Part shown: one piece after another, positions 50,924-61,676 of the stretch | Layout of the letters: the number at the start of each line of letters is the position of its first letter | Numbering within the stretch: the stretch's first letter is position 1 | NCBI GenBank assembly: GCA_002067065.1 | Contig: MVPY01000038.1 | Span: 1 to 64,000, forward strand | Length of the DNA: 64,000 nucleotides | Reading direction: 5' to 3' | Source: Methanobacterium sp. PtaB.Bin024 | GTDB taxonomy: Archaea > Methanobacteriota > Methanobacteria > Methanobacteriales > Methanobacteriaceae | Made by a program: the position numbers and the translations under genes | Notes under the pieces: model-generated | The model's database searches: none | Seen by the model: only the letters and a program-made list of their open reading frames with translations | What the model was told of the DNA's origin: nothing

Positions 50924-51616
50924 ATGGATTCTAGGGGTGAGAAAGACTTTGAAAAGTTTTCTAAAATCGCGGTTAAATTTTATGATTACATAACCCGGGG
51001 AACTCTCATTAAAAGGCAAAATGAAGAAATTGCACAATTTTTAATATCAAAAATCACCACTGGTAATTTATTGGACGTTGGAACAGGCCCTGGAAGACTT
51101 TTTATTGAAATAAGCAAATTAAAATCAGATATTGAACTTTATGGATTGGATATTTCCAATTCAATGATAGAACAGGCTCAGAAGAACCTAAAAAATAAAA
51201 AGGTAAATCTAAGAGTTGGAAATATAGAGAAAACAGAATATGAAGATAATTTCTTTGACATTATCACCGCCACTGGAAATTTATTTCTTTGGGATCATCC
51301 TCAAGAGTGCTTGGAAGAAATAAGACGCATATTAAAATTTAATGGCTCAACTTATCTCTTTGAAACATATAATGATTACGATGAACATGAATATAAAATA
51401 GCATTAAAATCTACCCTTAAAAAGGAGAGTATTCCCCGAAGAATATTGATTCCATATTTTTTAAACAATCAGCTCGATTTTACCTACAAAAAATCAGAAA
51501 TAGAAAAAATAATAAACCAAACCAGCTTTAAGAATAGTTACAATATTGATAAAATAAAATTAAGTGGATTACCAATATGGTTAAAAATTGAGCTTAAAAA
51601 AACCAATCATAACTAA
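50924..51616 (+). CDS. SAM-dependent methyltransferase
   Basis: 230 residues with L-L-D-V-G-T-G-P-G-R-L (motif I), G-L-D-I-S-N-S-M-I (motif II) and I-T-A-T-G-N-L-F-L-W-D. UbiE/COQ5-like group; acceptor unknown. GGGGGTGACGTTT precedes ATG 50924, five codons inside the longest frame. AT-rich with many Lys and Asn codons relative to neighbours, which fits an accessory gene. Confidence 0.85.
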   Translation: MDSRGEKDFEKFSKIAVKFYDYITRGTLIKRQNEEIAQFLISKITTGNLLDVGTGPGRLFIEISKLKSDIELYGLDISNSMIEQAQKNLKNKKVNLRVGNIEKTEYEDNFFDIITATGNLFLWDHPQECLEEIRRILKFNGSTYLFETYNDYDEHEYKIALKSTLKKESIPRRILIPYFLNNQLDFTYKKSEIEKIINQTSFKNSYNIDKIKLSGLPIWLKIELKKTNHN

Positions 51617-51635
51617 ATATGATAAAATATTGGGT

Positions 51636-52469
51636 TTAAATAACGAATTCGTGACCCAGACCCACCTTAACCTGCGGATACACCTTTAAAAATTCAATTA
51701 TTTTCTCCAGTGTTTCCTGTGCCTTCTCCACACTCCAAGTGTAATCACTGGATGTTACACCTAATTCCAGGTTTTCATGAATGAAGGCTGCATCCATAGC
51801 AAGCAATATAGGTCCATCAATGGAATTTACAAGAAAAGAAACATGCCATGGTGTGTGTCCAGGAGTTAATATGGCCCATAATGATCCATCGCCCAGAAGA
51901 TCCACACTGGGACCCAGAGGAGGCATATAATTGGCCTGGGAAAAGTCGATTCCATATAATTCTTCCAGTCCTTCCAGGAAATCACCATGAATTTCTGGAT
52001 GATATTCACCATATTCTCCCTTAACTATTACATAGGGAATGTTTTTTGGAAGTTCCCTCACCCCTGCTGCGTGATCAGCATGTAAATGGCTTAAAAAAAC
52101 CATTTTTAAATGAATTCCATTTTGCTTGATGTGTTTGGCTATATTTTCGCCCTTTTTCTGTTGGAATTCATCTACATCTGTGCCGTCCAGTCCCCCTTTC
52201 GGATTCATGGCGTAGGAAGCGTCAAGCCCTGTATCTAAAAGAAAATCACCCTTCTTATCATGGTGCACCCAGTGGGCCAGTATGGGAACTTCCATTTCCT
52301 TATCAATGATATTTATGGTACTGGGATGATCAGGATTAATGGTTCCCTTTCTGTTGATTATCACTGAGCCTGTCTTGAAACTTTGAACACTGATAGGACG
52401 TGGATTCTGAAAAACTTCCTCCCATTCAATATTCTTCCTTTTTTTATATGGAAATTCTCTGAGTTTCAT
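51636..52469 (-). CDS. Metallo-beta-lactamase fold hydrolase, lactonase-like
   Basis: 277 residues with H-L-H-A-D-H-A-A-G, the downstream G-H-T-P-W-H and a final H in L-G-H-E-F, i.e. the dinuclear zinc site of AHL-lactonase-type enzymes. The N-terminal 50 residues fit the AttM/AiiA group. Substrate unknown; quorum-signal or lactone hydrolysis is only a family guess. No ribosome site precedes the ATG. Confidence 0.85.
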   Translation of the reverse strand: MKLREFPYKKRKNIEWEEVFQNPRPISVQSFKTGSVIINRKGTINPDHPSTINIIDKEMEVPILAHWVHHDKKGDFLLDTGLDASYAMNPKGGLDGTDVDEFQQKKGENIAKHIKQNGIHLKMVFLSHLHADHAAGVRELPKNIPYVIVKGEYGEYHPEIHGDFLEGLEELYGIDFSQANYMPPLGPSVDLLGDGSLWAILTPGHTPWHVSFLVNSIDGPILLAMDAAFIHENLELGVTSSDYTWSVEKAQETLEKIIEFLKVYPQVKVGLGHEFVI

Positions 52470-52527
52470 GAAAAAATCAATATTTTATGGGAACCCTTTG
52501 CACTGAGTTCCCAATTTTCACAGTAAA

Positions 52528-54141
<1,614 letters not shown>

Positions 54142-54444
54142 GAAATCACAACCGATCCTTTTCCAATAATTTTATCATTATTATTGATGATTAATGAATA
54201 TATGGAGAGCATATATAAATTATTAAGATATTAGTTGTTGAAAAAAAATGGAAGTATGACTTAACCATTGAAAATGGACCATTGCACTTATCTACCAAAT
54301 TTAAATAATGCTTAGGTTCAAACTCTTTCATATTCCTTAGTTTAATAAGTATTAAGGATAATTACCTTTAGACTAAATCAGTAAAGATTAATTACCCCTA
54401 AACTAAATGAGTAAATAAAATAATTAATTAACGGTAGTGAGATT
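54142..54444. other. Divergent control region between symporter copy 2 and PsbP-like gene
   Basis: About 300 AT-rich bases. Two imperfect copies of AATTACCyyTAaACTAAATsAGTAAA lie at about 54360-54418 just before the plus-strand gene and could be operator sites. A GCATATATAAATT box near 54210 may serve the symporter gene. Confidence 0.55.
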
Positions 54445-55308
54445 TTGAGCGAGAATGGCCCCCCAAAACTGAGGAGACCTGGAAGTGACAGTGAAAAAAA
54501 GGGTTCTGGCAAGTTCAAGAAAACAGAAACCAATATTAAGGATGCTATAGATTCTCTTAATATTAAAAAAAAGAAGACTGACATTTCTAATAAGGTTTCT
54601 TCCCTTAAATCGAAATCTAAAAAGAATAAAGAGAAAAAGGAAGGGCCTTTGAAACTCAAAATACCTGGAGCTGAAAAGGAACCAGAAACCAAATCTGATA
54701 CCCTTAAAAAAAATGTTAAATATATTCTAAGGGAAAAACCATTATTAGGCCTTATAGGCCTCATTATTCTAATTATTATAATAGCCACCGCTGCAATGTG
54801 GGCTATGGATGATAAAAACATCATAAGCCCAAACAATATCACCAACAACCAGACTAACACCATTAAAAATCATTATTCTGACGGGAACATATCCTTTGAT
54901 TATCCAGAAGGTTGGAATGTAACCCCTAACAATAGCAGTACTAGCAGCAGTCAATTTAATCTTATAGTTACTGTTTCCAAAGATGAGAATAACAGTTTAT
55001 CCATCTTTGAAGAGAATCTGGGAACCCAAAACTTTACATATAGTGTTGCTTCCTGGAGGGCAAACATTATAGAGAATGGTTTGATCTACTATGAAGGTGA
55101 TCTAACTGTAGATAACTCTAGTGCTTATGAATTTATGGCCAACTACAAACCTGGGGATAAAGTTTTCACCATTAGGGGGATAGCCTTCCAAAAGAACAAT
55201 ACGGGTTATTATCTAATGTTTGTCTTTGATGATGCTCTTTTGAATTACAAAAACGAAATGGATAAAGTTATAAACAGTTTTCACGTAACTGAATCAACAA
55301 CACAATGA
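54445..55308 (+). CDS. Membrane-anchored PsbP-like protein
   Basis: 287 residues: a highly basic, lysine-rich cytosolic region of about 95 residues, one membrane helix (L-L-G-L-I-G-L-I-I-L-I-I-I-I) and an outer domain. The outer part starts H-Y-S-D-G-N-I-S-F-D-Y-P-E-G-W, the typical opening of PsbP/MOG1-like domains that occur singly in methanogen surface proteins. The start is TTG with GTAGTGAG upstream. Function unknown. Confidence 0.72.
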   Translation: MSENGPPKLRRPGSDSEKKGSGKFKKTETNIKDAIDSLNIKKKKTDISNKVSSLKSKSKKNKEKKEGPLKLKIPGAEKEPETKSDTLKKNVKYILREKPLLGLIGLIILIIIIATAAMWAMDDKNIISPNNITNNQTNTIKNHYSDGNISFDYPEGWNVTPNNSSTSSSQFNLIVTVSKDENNSLSIFEENLGTQNFTYSVASWRANIIENGLIYYEGDLTVDNSSAYEFMANYKPGDKVFTIRGIAFQKNNTGYYLMFVFDDALLNYKNEMDKVINSFHVTESTTQ

Positions 55309-55348
55309 ATATGATGAATATTTAAGGGAAGTGACCAGGAGATTGAAT

Positions 55349-56647
55349 ATGATCTGGAATGAAGAAATCGAATGCATGCCACCAGATGAAATGAAAAAAC
55401 TTCAGCTTAAAAGATTACAGGATACAGTTAAAAGAGCCTATGAAAATGTGCCTTATTACAAGAAACGTTTTGATGAAGAAGGTATTAAACCAGAGGATAT
55501 CAAAACCCTGGATGATATCCAGAAACTTCCCCTAACCACCAAAGATGATCTTCGCGCTGCCTATCCCTTTGGAATGTTTGCAGTTCCACGGCGAGAGATT
55601 GTGGAAGTCCACACTTCCTCTGGGACCACAGGAAAACCTACTGTATCTGGATACACCAGAGAAGACATCAAAATATGGAGTGAAGTCATGGCCCGTGGTT
55701 TGACCATGTTTGGACTTACCGAAGATGACATCATCCAGAACACCCATGGTTATGGCCTTTTCACCGGTGGTTTCGGAGTTCATTACGGTGCACAAAATAT
55801 AGGGGCTACTGTGATCCCTATTTCAACTGGACAGACCCGTAGACAGATCGAAATAATGAAAGACTTCGGTACTACTGTTTTAATAGTAACTCCATCCTAT
55901 GGACTTTATCTGGCAGAAGTAGTGGAGGATGAAGGTTTTACCAAAGAAGATCTTAGTCTGAAATCTATAGGTTTTGGAGCTGAAATGTGGACTGAAGAAA
56001 TGAGGCAGGAACTTCAAAAGCGTTTTGATGCACCAGCATACAATATTTATGGTCTTACCGAGATCATGGGGCCTGGAATCGCTCTTGAATGTTCTGAACA
56101 GGATGGTTTGCATGTGATGGAGGACCATTTCTATCCAGAGATTATAGATTCAGAAACCACGGAAGTTCTTGGGGATGGAGAAAAAGGGGAACTTGTTCTG
56201 ACCACTTTAACCCGGCATGGGATGCCCATTATTCGTTTTAGAACCAAAGACGTGACCAGTCTGAAAAGTGAGACCTGTCCCTGTGGCAGGAGTCACAGGA
56301 AAATTGACCGGATCACTGGAAGAACTGATGATATGCTTAAGATTCGTGGAGTGGCTGTATTCCCATCCCAAATCGAGAAGGCACTCTTGAAGATGGATGG
56401 TATTGAACCCCATTATCAGATAATCGCCACCAGACCACAACACCTAGATGAACTTGAAGTTCGAGTGGAAACATCACCTCAACTCTTTTCTGATGAAGTA
56501 AAAGAATTGGTGGGAATCAAAAAGAAAATAGAGGATCTTATACATAATGAAATCGGTTTAAGAGTTCAAGTTACTCTCGTAGAACCAAAAACTCTGCCTC
56601 GTAGTGAAGGTAAAGCTGTAAGGGTTATTGATAAAAGAGAATTGTGA
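55349..56647 (+). CDS. Phenylacetate-CoA ligase / coenzyme F390 synthetase homologue
   Basis: 432-residue ANL adenylating enzyme of the PaaK group: S-S-G-T-T-G-K-P-T (P-loop), Y-G-L-T-E, and the C-terminal G-R-T-D-D-M-L-K-I-R-G hinge. In Methanobacteriales members are annotated either as aryl-acid CoA ligase or as coenzyme F390 synthetase, which adenylates F420 after oxygen exposure; sequence alone cannot separate these. The neighbouring ACT gene and the iorBA pair fit aryl-acid metabolism. AGGAGATTGAAT precedes ATG 55349. Confidence 0.88.
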   Translation: MIWNEEIECMPPDEMKKLQLKRLQDTVKRAYENVPYYKKRFDEEGIKPEDIKTLDDIQKLPLTTKDDLRAAYPFGMFAVPRREIVEVHTSSGTTGKPTVSGYTREDIKIWSEVMARGLTMFGLTEDDIIQNTHGYGLFTGGFGVHYGAQNIGATVIPISTGQTRRQIEIMKDFGTTVLIVTPSYGLYLAEVVEDEGFTKEDLSLKSIGFGAEMWTEEMRQELQKRFDAPAYNIYGLTEIMGPGIALECSEQDGLHVMEDHFYPEIIDSETTEVLGDGEKGELVLTTLTRHGMPIIRFRTKDVTSLKSETCPCGRSHRKIDRITGRTDDMLKIRGVAVFPSQIEKALLKMDGIEPHYQIIATRPQHLDELEVRVETSPQLFSDEVKELVGIKKKIEDLIHNEIGLRVQVTLVEPKTLPRSEGKAVRVIDKREL

Positions 56648-56659
56648 AGGGGGATTAAT

Positions 56660-57091
<432 letters not shown>

Positions 57092-57298
57092 ACTGAAGAT
57101 ATACTCCCTAGGTCAATGGTTTTGTTAAACTGTTGACATGAACCTTTATTTTTTAATAATTCTTTTTTATGATTTTTTTAAACCTCTAATAGATTTTTCT
57201 GTTTTTTTCTAGGTTTTCCATGTTATTATCCTGAACTACTTATCCTAACCTAATTTATATCTTTTTATTTTACATCTGGTGTGAAATGGTTTTGAATA

Positions 57299-58099
57299 TT
57301 ATTCCTTTTCTGTAAACAGTTTAATGGAGGTGAATATTAATAATGCACCTAATATGATTTTTAACAACTCTGAAGGAGCATATATAACTAAAAATGCGCC
57401 GATTGAAGCGCCTATTATAGAGGCTATTCCCATGGGCACGACTAAAGAACTGATTTCTGATTTTACAGAATACATTTTGTTACGAGTATGTCTAGTAATT
57501 CCCACAACCATGGTGGGTAAGCTGATGATTAGACTCATTGTACCTGCTAATTTGACATCTATCCCAAAAATTAGGATTAATATTGGAATTATAACCTCTC
57601 CACCAGCAACCCCTAAAAGGCTACTTATAACCCCAATTAATAATCCACATAATACTGCTACAATCAACTCTATATACAAGCTGCTAAATGTTATTCCCAT
57701 CGAACCGAATGTGATGAAGCTTTCACTGATAAGTAGCAGCCCCATAACTAAAAGGAGTATTAACAGTACTTTTTTAAACAGAACATCCGATATTTTAGTG
57801 GACATTCCTATTCCATAGTAAGCACCAGTAGTAGAACCTACAATAATTGCAACCATTAACAAGATTTGGGGAAGAATAATGGAAATATCAAAATTATTCA
57901 TTCTAAAAAAAATAGCCGATAAGACTGTGATTAAGCTTATCAACATATTTAATGCCACTGCTCTTTTAGCAGGTTTATTAAAGGTCTTCAATAAGAAAGG
58001 CAGTCTGAATTCAGCCCCACCTAAACCTATTAAACCACCTAAACAGCCAATAGGTGCTCCTATGGCGAACGATAAAAGAGATGTTTTTTTACTATCCAT
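57299..58099 (-). CDS. TSUP (TauE/SafE) family sulfite or sulfonate exporter
   Basis: 266 residues with about eight helices in two halves; both hold the G-x-x-x-G-L-G-G-G/A-x motif (G-L-I-G-L-G-G-A-E-F and L-L-G-V-A-G-G-E-V). The family moves sulfite, sulfonates or other anions across the membrane. AGGTATACAGA precedes the ATG. Its leader contains a 30-bp tandem repeat. Confidence 0.88.
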   Translation of the reverse strand: MDSKKTSLLSFAIGAPIGCLGGLIGLGGAEFRLPFLLKTFNKPAKRAVALNMLISLITVLSAIFFRMNNFDISIILPQILLMVAIIVGSTTGAYYGIGMSTKISDVLFKKVLLILLLVMGLLLISESFITFGSMGITFSSLYIELIVAVLCGLLIGVISSLLGVAGGEVIIPILILIFGIDVKLAGTMSLIISLPTMVVGITRHTRNKMYSVKSEISSLVVPMGIASIIGASIGAFLVIYAPSELLKIILGALLIFTSIKLFTEKE

Positions 58100-58156
58100 T
58101 CTGTATACCTCTACATGTAACTCATATTTTTTCTCTGATTAACCACTGCTTTTTAA

Positions 58157-58230
58157 GTTATCTATGATTATATTAGTTTTCAAATAGTTATCTATGATTA
58201 TATTAGTTTTCAAATAGTTATCTATGATTA
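58157..58230. repeat. Tandem repeat of a 30-bp unit, 2.5 copies
   Basis: The unit starts GTTATCTATGATTATATTAG and ends TTTTCAAATA; copies lie at 58157-58186 and 58187-58216 with half a copy to 58230. It sits 60-130 bases upstream of the TSUP gene, where it could hold repeated protein sites. Confidence 0.92.
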
Positions 58231-58391
58231 TTGATATATAACACTACTCCAATCTAAATTATCCATTTAAAATCATCATTTTTGTTTGTTAATTCCACCC
58301 GTCCTTCAATGAAACTTAAAATAAAATATGCCTAAAATATTGCTTAATATAATCAATATGACGATTTAGACTTTTTTCTAAAAAATGAAGT

Positions 58392-58889
58392 TCATGAGTT
58401 GTTAACTGTAAATAAAAAGTCCTCAACATCATCAATAAATTTCAGTGTCCCTATCTCTATTTGCTCTGTTAAATCATCTAAGTCACTGAAATCTGGATCT
58501 TCAACTAAAACATGTTCTACAATAGAATCAATACCTTTTATAGTTGGTGGAATATGATATTTATCCCAATCGTCCTCTTTAAACAGTTTCCAGTATTCGT
58601 TTTGAACTTTTTTATTAGATCCTGCTAGCCAAACTTCAAATCTGAAGGTTTCATGAATAAAAACTATGGCAACCTTCAATTTTCGATGTTTCAATGATTC
58701 TGGGGAGAAAGAAAAGTATGTCATGTCCATGTATCCCTGATAAATGCTGGATACTGAATATTCAGGATATTTATTCTTAAAATGTGTTCTTAAATCCCTT
58801 ATGTATCCCATCAACCCTCTATAGGCCTCCTGGATATGACCCTTCTCCAATTGATTTCTGTATTCCTGCATATATTCATGAAATTCCAT
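58392..58889 (-). CDS. DUF7000-like hypothetical protein
   Basis: 165-residue soluble protein (M-E-F-H-E-Y-M-Q-E-Y-R-N-Q-L at the start) with a Y-x-D-M-T-Y-F central block and R-F-E-V-W-L-A-G, which resembles DUF7000. Mixed alpha/beta, acidic. GGGGGTTAAT precedes ATG 58889, so the four-codon longer frame is not used. Function unknown; sporadic distribution of such genes in anaerobes suggests mobility. Confidence 0.65.
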   Translation of the reverse strand: MEFHEYMQEYRNQLEKGHIQEAYRGLMGYIRDLRTHFKNKYPEYSVSSIYQGYMDMTYFSFSPESLKHRKLKVAIVFIHETFRFEVWLAGSNKKVQNEYWKLFKEDDWDKYHIPPTIKGIDSIVEHVLVEDPDFSDLDDLTEQIEIGTLKFIDDVEDFLFTVNNS

Positions 58890-58928
58890 ATTAACCCCCA
58901 CAACCTAAGATATGATTTTCATAGATTC

Positions 58929-59528
58929 CTATTTAATTTGCTGTGAACAATACCTAAACCCTTCCTCAAATGCCTTCATGTTTATGGGAATACTCCTTTC
59001 TGGCAGGTTATCCTGCATTGATTCTATGATTATTTCCTTATCAAGTGGGAATGCTGGTACTGCTGCTGCACCACCCAACATGACCATGTTCAAAGATAGG
59101 ATATGGCCTGCTTTCTTGGCAATATCCTCTGCATCCATGGCAATGACCTTCTTTGTTTGAGACTGGAGTTCACCTAAAATGGTGGATAAATCTGGATAAG
59201 GATGTTCACTTTGCCTGATATTGAAGGGATAGATTGGTGCAGTGTTCATAACCACATAACTGTTTTCGTTTACCATGTTGATGGCCCTCAATGCCTCTAA
59301 TGGTTCAAATGCCAGGAGAAGATCCGCACCTCCTTGTTCAATAAGTGGGCTGTATGATTTGCCGATTTTCATCTGGGTGGATACCACCCCTCCCCTCTGT
59401 GACATGCCGTGTATTTCACCCACCACCACAGGTAAACCTTTTTTCATGGCAGATTCACCTAGGATGACTGAAGTTTTGATGATTCCCTGGCCACCTACAC
59501 CAGAAATGTAAATAGGGTACGGCTTCAT
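58929..59528 (-). CDS. iorB: Indolepyruvate ferredoxin oxidoreductase subunit beta
   Basis: 199 residues of the 2-oxoacid oxidoreductase gamma-type fold: I-S-G-V-G-G-Q-G-I-I near the start and H-G-M-S-Q-R-G-G-V-V. With IorA it oxidises aryl pyruvates to aryl-acetyl-CoA, or runs in reverse to make aromatic amino acids from aryl acids. GGAGGAATAACA precedes the ATG, two bases after iorA. Confidence 0.95.
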   Translation of the reverse strand: MKPYPIYISGVGGQGIIKTSVILGESAMKKGLPVVVGEIHGMSQRGGVVSTQMKIGKSYSPLIEQGGADLLLAFEPLEALRAINMVNENSYVVMNTAPIYPFNIRQSEHPYPDLSTILGELQSQTKKVIAMDAEDIAKKAGHILSLNMVMLGGAAAVPAFPLDKEIIIESMQDNLPERSIPINMKAFEEGFRYCSQQIK

Positions 59529-59530
59529 TG

Positions 59531-61411
59531 TTATTCCTCCTCCCCTGCTTTATCTATTCTTTTAGCCCTTATGGCCTTTTCTGGACATGTCTGGACACAT
59601 ACATTACATTTTCTGCACATCAATGGATCGATCCTTATCTTTCCATCATCACGAGTGTAAATAGCTGGACAGGTCAGTTCCATGACACAAGTATTGCAAT
59701 TGATACATTTATCATCCTGAACCTGGATGATAACATTTTTACCCCTCTCAGCACGGCTCTTAATTAACATGCAGGGGTATTGGGATATGACCACAGCCAC
59801 TCCTTCAAACTGGAGGGCTTTTTCGAAGGTTTCCTGCGATTTTTTAACATTGAGGGGATTGATGGTCTCCACGAATTCCACACCACAGGCTTTTACAATG
59901 TCTGGTATGGACATTTCCGGTGCTTCCAGTCCCATACCATCCACTGGTAAGCCGGGGTGCGGCTGGCCACCAGTCATGGCTGTGGTACGGTTGTCCAGGA
60001 TCACCAGTACGAAATGATTTTTATTGTGAACTGCGTTAATGAGTGGTGGTATTCCTGCATGGAAAAAGGTGGAGTCACCTATAAAGCTCACTACAGCCTG
60101 GTCTGTGGCCTTGGAAAACCCGCAACTGGTTCCAATGGATGAACCCATGGATAAAAGGTAATCTGCCACTTCATAAGGTGATTCAATACCCAGAGTGTAG
60201 CAGCCAATATCTGTGGGGAATATGAGATCATCAATGCCTAAGTTGGCTGCTGTTTGCTTAACCTCGAAGTATGCAGCACGATGAGGGCAGCCCGGGCAGA
60301 GAGTAGGGGGTCGGTTGGGAAGTCCTATAGATGTGTGAGAAGTTCCTTTATGAGATAGTTCCACACCCATCATCCTGCCGAACCCTTCCAATACAATGTC
60401 AGGGTTGAACTCATATATCATGGGAAGAGTTCCATCTAATTTACCATGCACTCTCTTTTTAAGTCCATGTTTGCCTATAACTGCCAGTACTTCTTTTTCC
60501 ATTACAGGGTCAACTTCTTCCACCACTAAAACCCGTTCCACATTTTCCAAAAACTCCAGTACCTTTTTTTCAGGGAAGGGATAAGTGAAAGTTAGTTTAA
60601 GGATGTTGACTGGTAATTCATTCTCTTCCACCACATCCATAGCATAATTGAAGGCACTGCCACTGGTGATGATTCCAATGTGACCTCCTTGATCATAAAC
60701 CTGATTCAAGGAGGAATTATTGGATAAAACCGTGATTTTGTCCATTTTCTCCACCAAATTTTTGTGCATTATCCTGGCTGCAGCTGGGACTGGCACGAAA
60801 CGCTGTGGATCCTTATCAAAGTGGCCTTTTCCCTTAATCTTGGTTAATGGGCCAAATTCCACCACACTTCTCATATGGGAAACCCGAGTAGTGGTGCGTA
60901 GAATAATGGGTATTTCAAATTCTTCAGATAATTGGTAGGCGTATTTCATAAGGTCCTTTACTTCCTGGGGATTTGAAGCCTCCAGGAGGGGTATGTTGGC
61001 CAGTCGTGCATAGTGACGGTTGTCCTGTTCGTTTTGGGATGAGAATATGGATGGGTCGTCTGCAGTTAGTATCACCATTCCTCCACGAACACTGGTGTAG
61101 GCCAGGCTCACAAGGGAGTCTGCGGCCACATTTACCCCTACATGTTTCATGAAGGTGAATGATCTGAGTCCTGATGCTGCTGCTGCGGCTGATACTTCCA
61201 GGGCCACCTTTTCGTTAATAGAGAATTCAAAGTACATCCCTGCATCATGAGCAAGGACTGATAAAACATCTCCAATCTCTGAAGAGGGCGTTCCAGGATA
61301 GGTGCTGGCCACAGCTACACCTGCTTCCAGGGCACCACGTACTGCCGCTTCATTACCCATTAAGAATAGTTTATCCTTATTGTGTCTAGTGAGAATTTCT
61401 TTGATGTTCAT
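59531..61411 (-). CDS. iorA: Indolepyruvate ferredoxin oxidoreductase subunit alpha
   Basis: 626 residues: N-terminal pyrimidine domain (N-E-A-A-V-R-G-A-L-E-A-G), TPP-binding domain with G-D-S-T-F-F-H-A-G-I (the GDG-type motif) and C-P-G-C-P-H-R, and a C-terminal ferredoxin domain with C-I-N-C-N-T-C and C-R-K-C-N-V-C-V-Q-T-C-P (two [4Fe-4S]). Aryl-pyruvate conversion with ferredoxin. First gene of iorAB; near the PaaK-ACT pair, with which it could convert imported aryl acids to aromatic amino acids. Confidence 0.96.
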   Translation of the reverse strand: MNIKEILTRHNKDKLFLMGNEAAVRGALEAGVAVASTYPGTPSSEIGDVLSVLAHDAGMYFEFSINEKVALEVSAAAAASGLRSFTFMKHVGVNVAADSLVSLAYTSVRGGMVILTADDPSIFSSQNEQDNRHYARLANIPLLEASNPQEVKDLMKYAYQLSEEFEIPIILRTTTRVSHMRSVVEFGPLTKIKGKGHFDKDPQRFVPVPAAARIMHKNLVEKMDKITVLSNNSSLNQVYDQGGHIGIITSGSAFNYAMDVVEENELPVNILKLTFTYPFPEKKVLEFLENVERVLVVEEVDPVMEKEVLAVIGKHGLKKRVHGKLDGTLPMIYEFNPDIVLEGFGRMMGVELSHKGTSHTSIGLPNRPPTLCPGCPHRAAYFEVKQTAANLGIDDLIFPTDIGCYTLGIESPYEVADYLLSMGSSIGTSCGFSKATDQAVVSFIGDSTFFHAGIPPLINAVHNKNHFVLVILDNRTTAMTGGQPHPGLPVDGMGLEAPEMSIPDIVKACGVEFVETINPLNVKKSQETFEKALQFEGVAVVISQYPCMLIKSRAERGKNVIIQVQDDKCINCNTCVMELTCPAIYTRDDGKIRIDPLMCRKCNVCVQTCPEKAIRAKRIDKAGEEE

Positions 61412-61676
61412 GTTATCTCCCTAATTAGTATAAAATGACGGTTCATTCCATATAATAATGACTATTTACTTATTATAATGATCTTATTCCAAATTTGAAT
61501 ACACATGCAGAGTTATTAACGTATAAGTCATTTAAACACTGACAGTTAGACATGTAAATAGAATAGTAATGTATCTAATATTATAATATTTAGTTTTAGG
61601 TTTCAACTTTTAAAGGTTTTTTGATGTATTATATAATCTAAATGTTTTCACTGATGACATATCTATACACAAAAAA

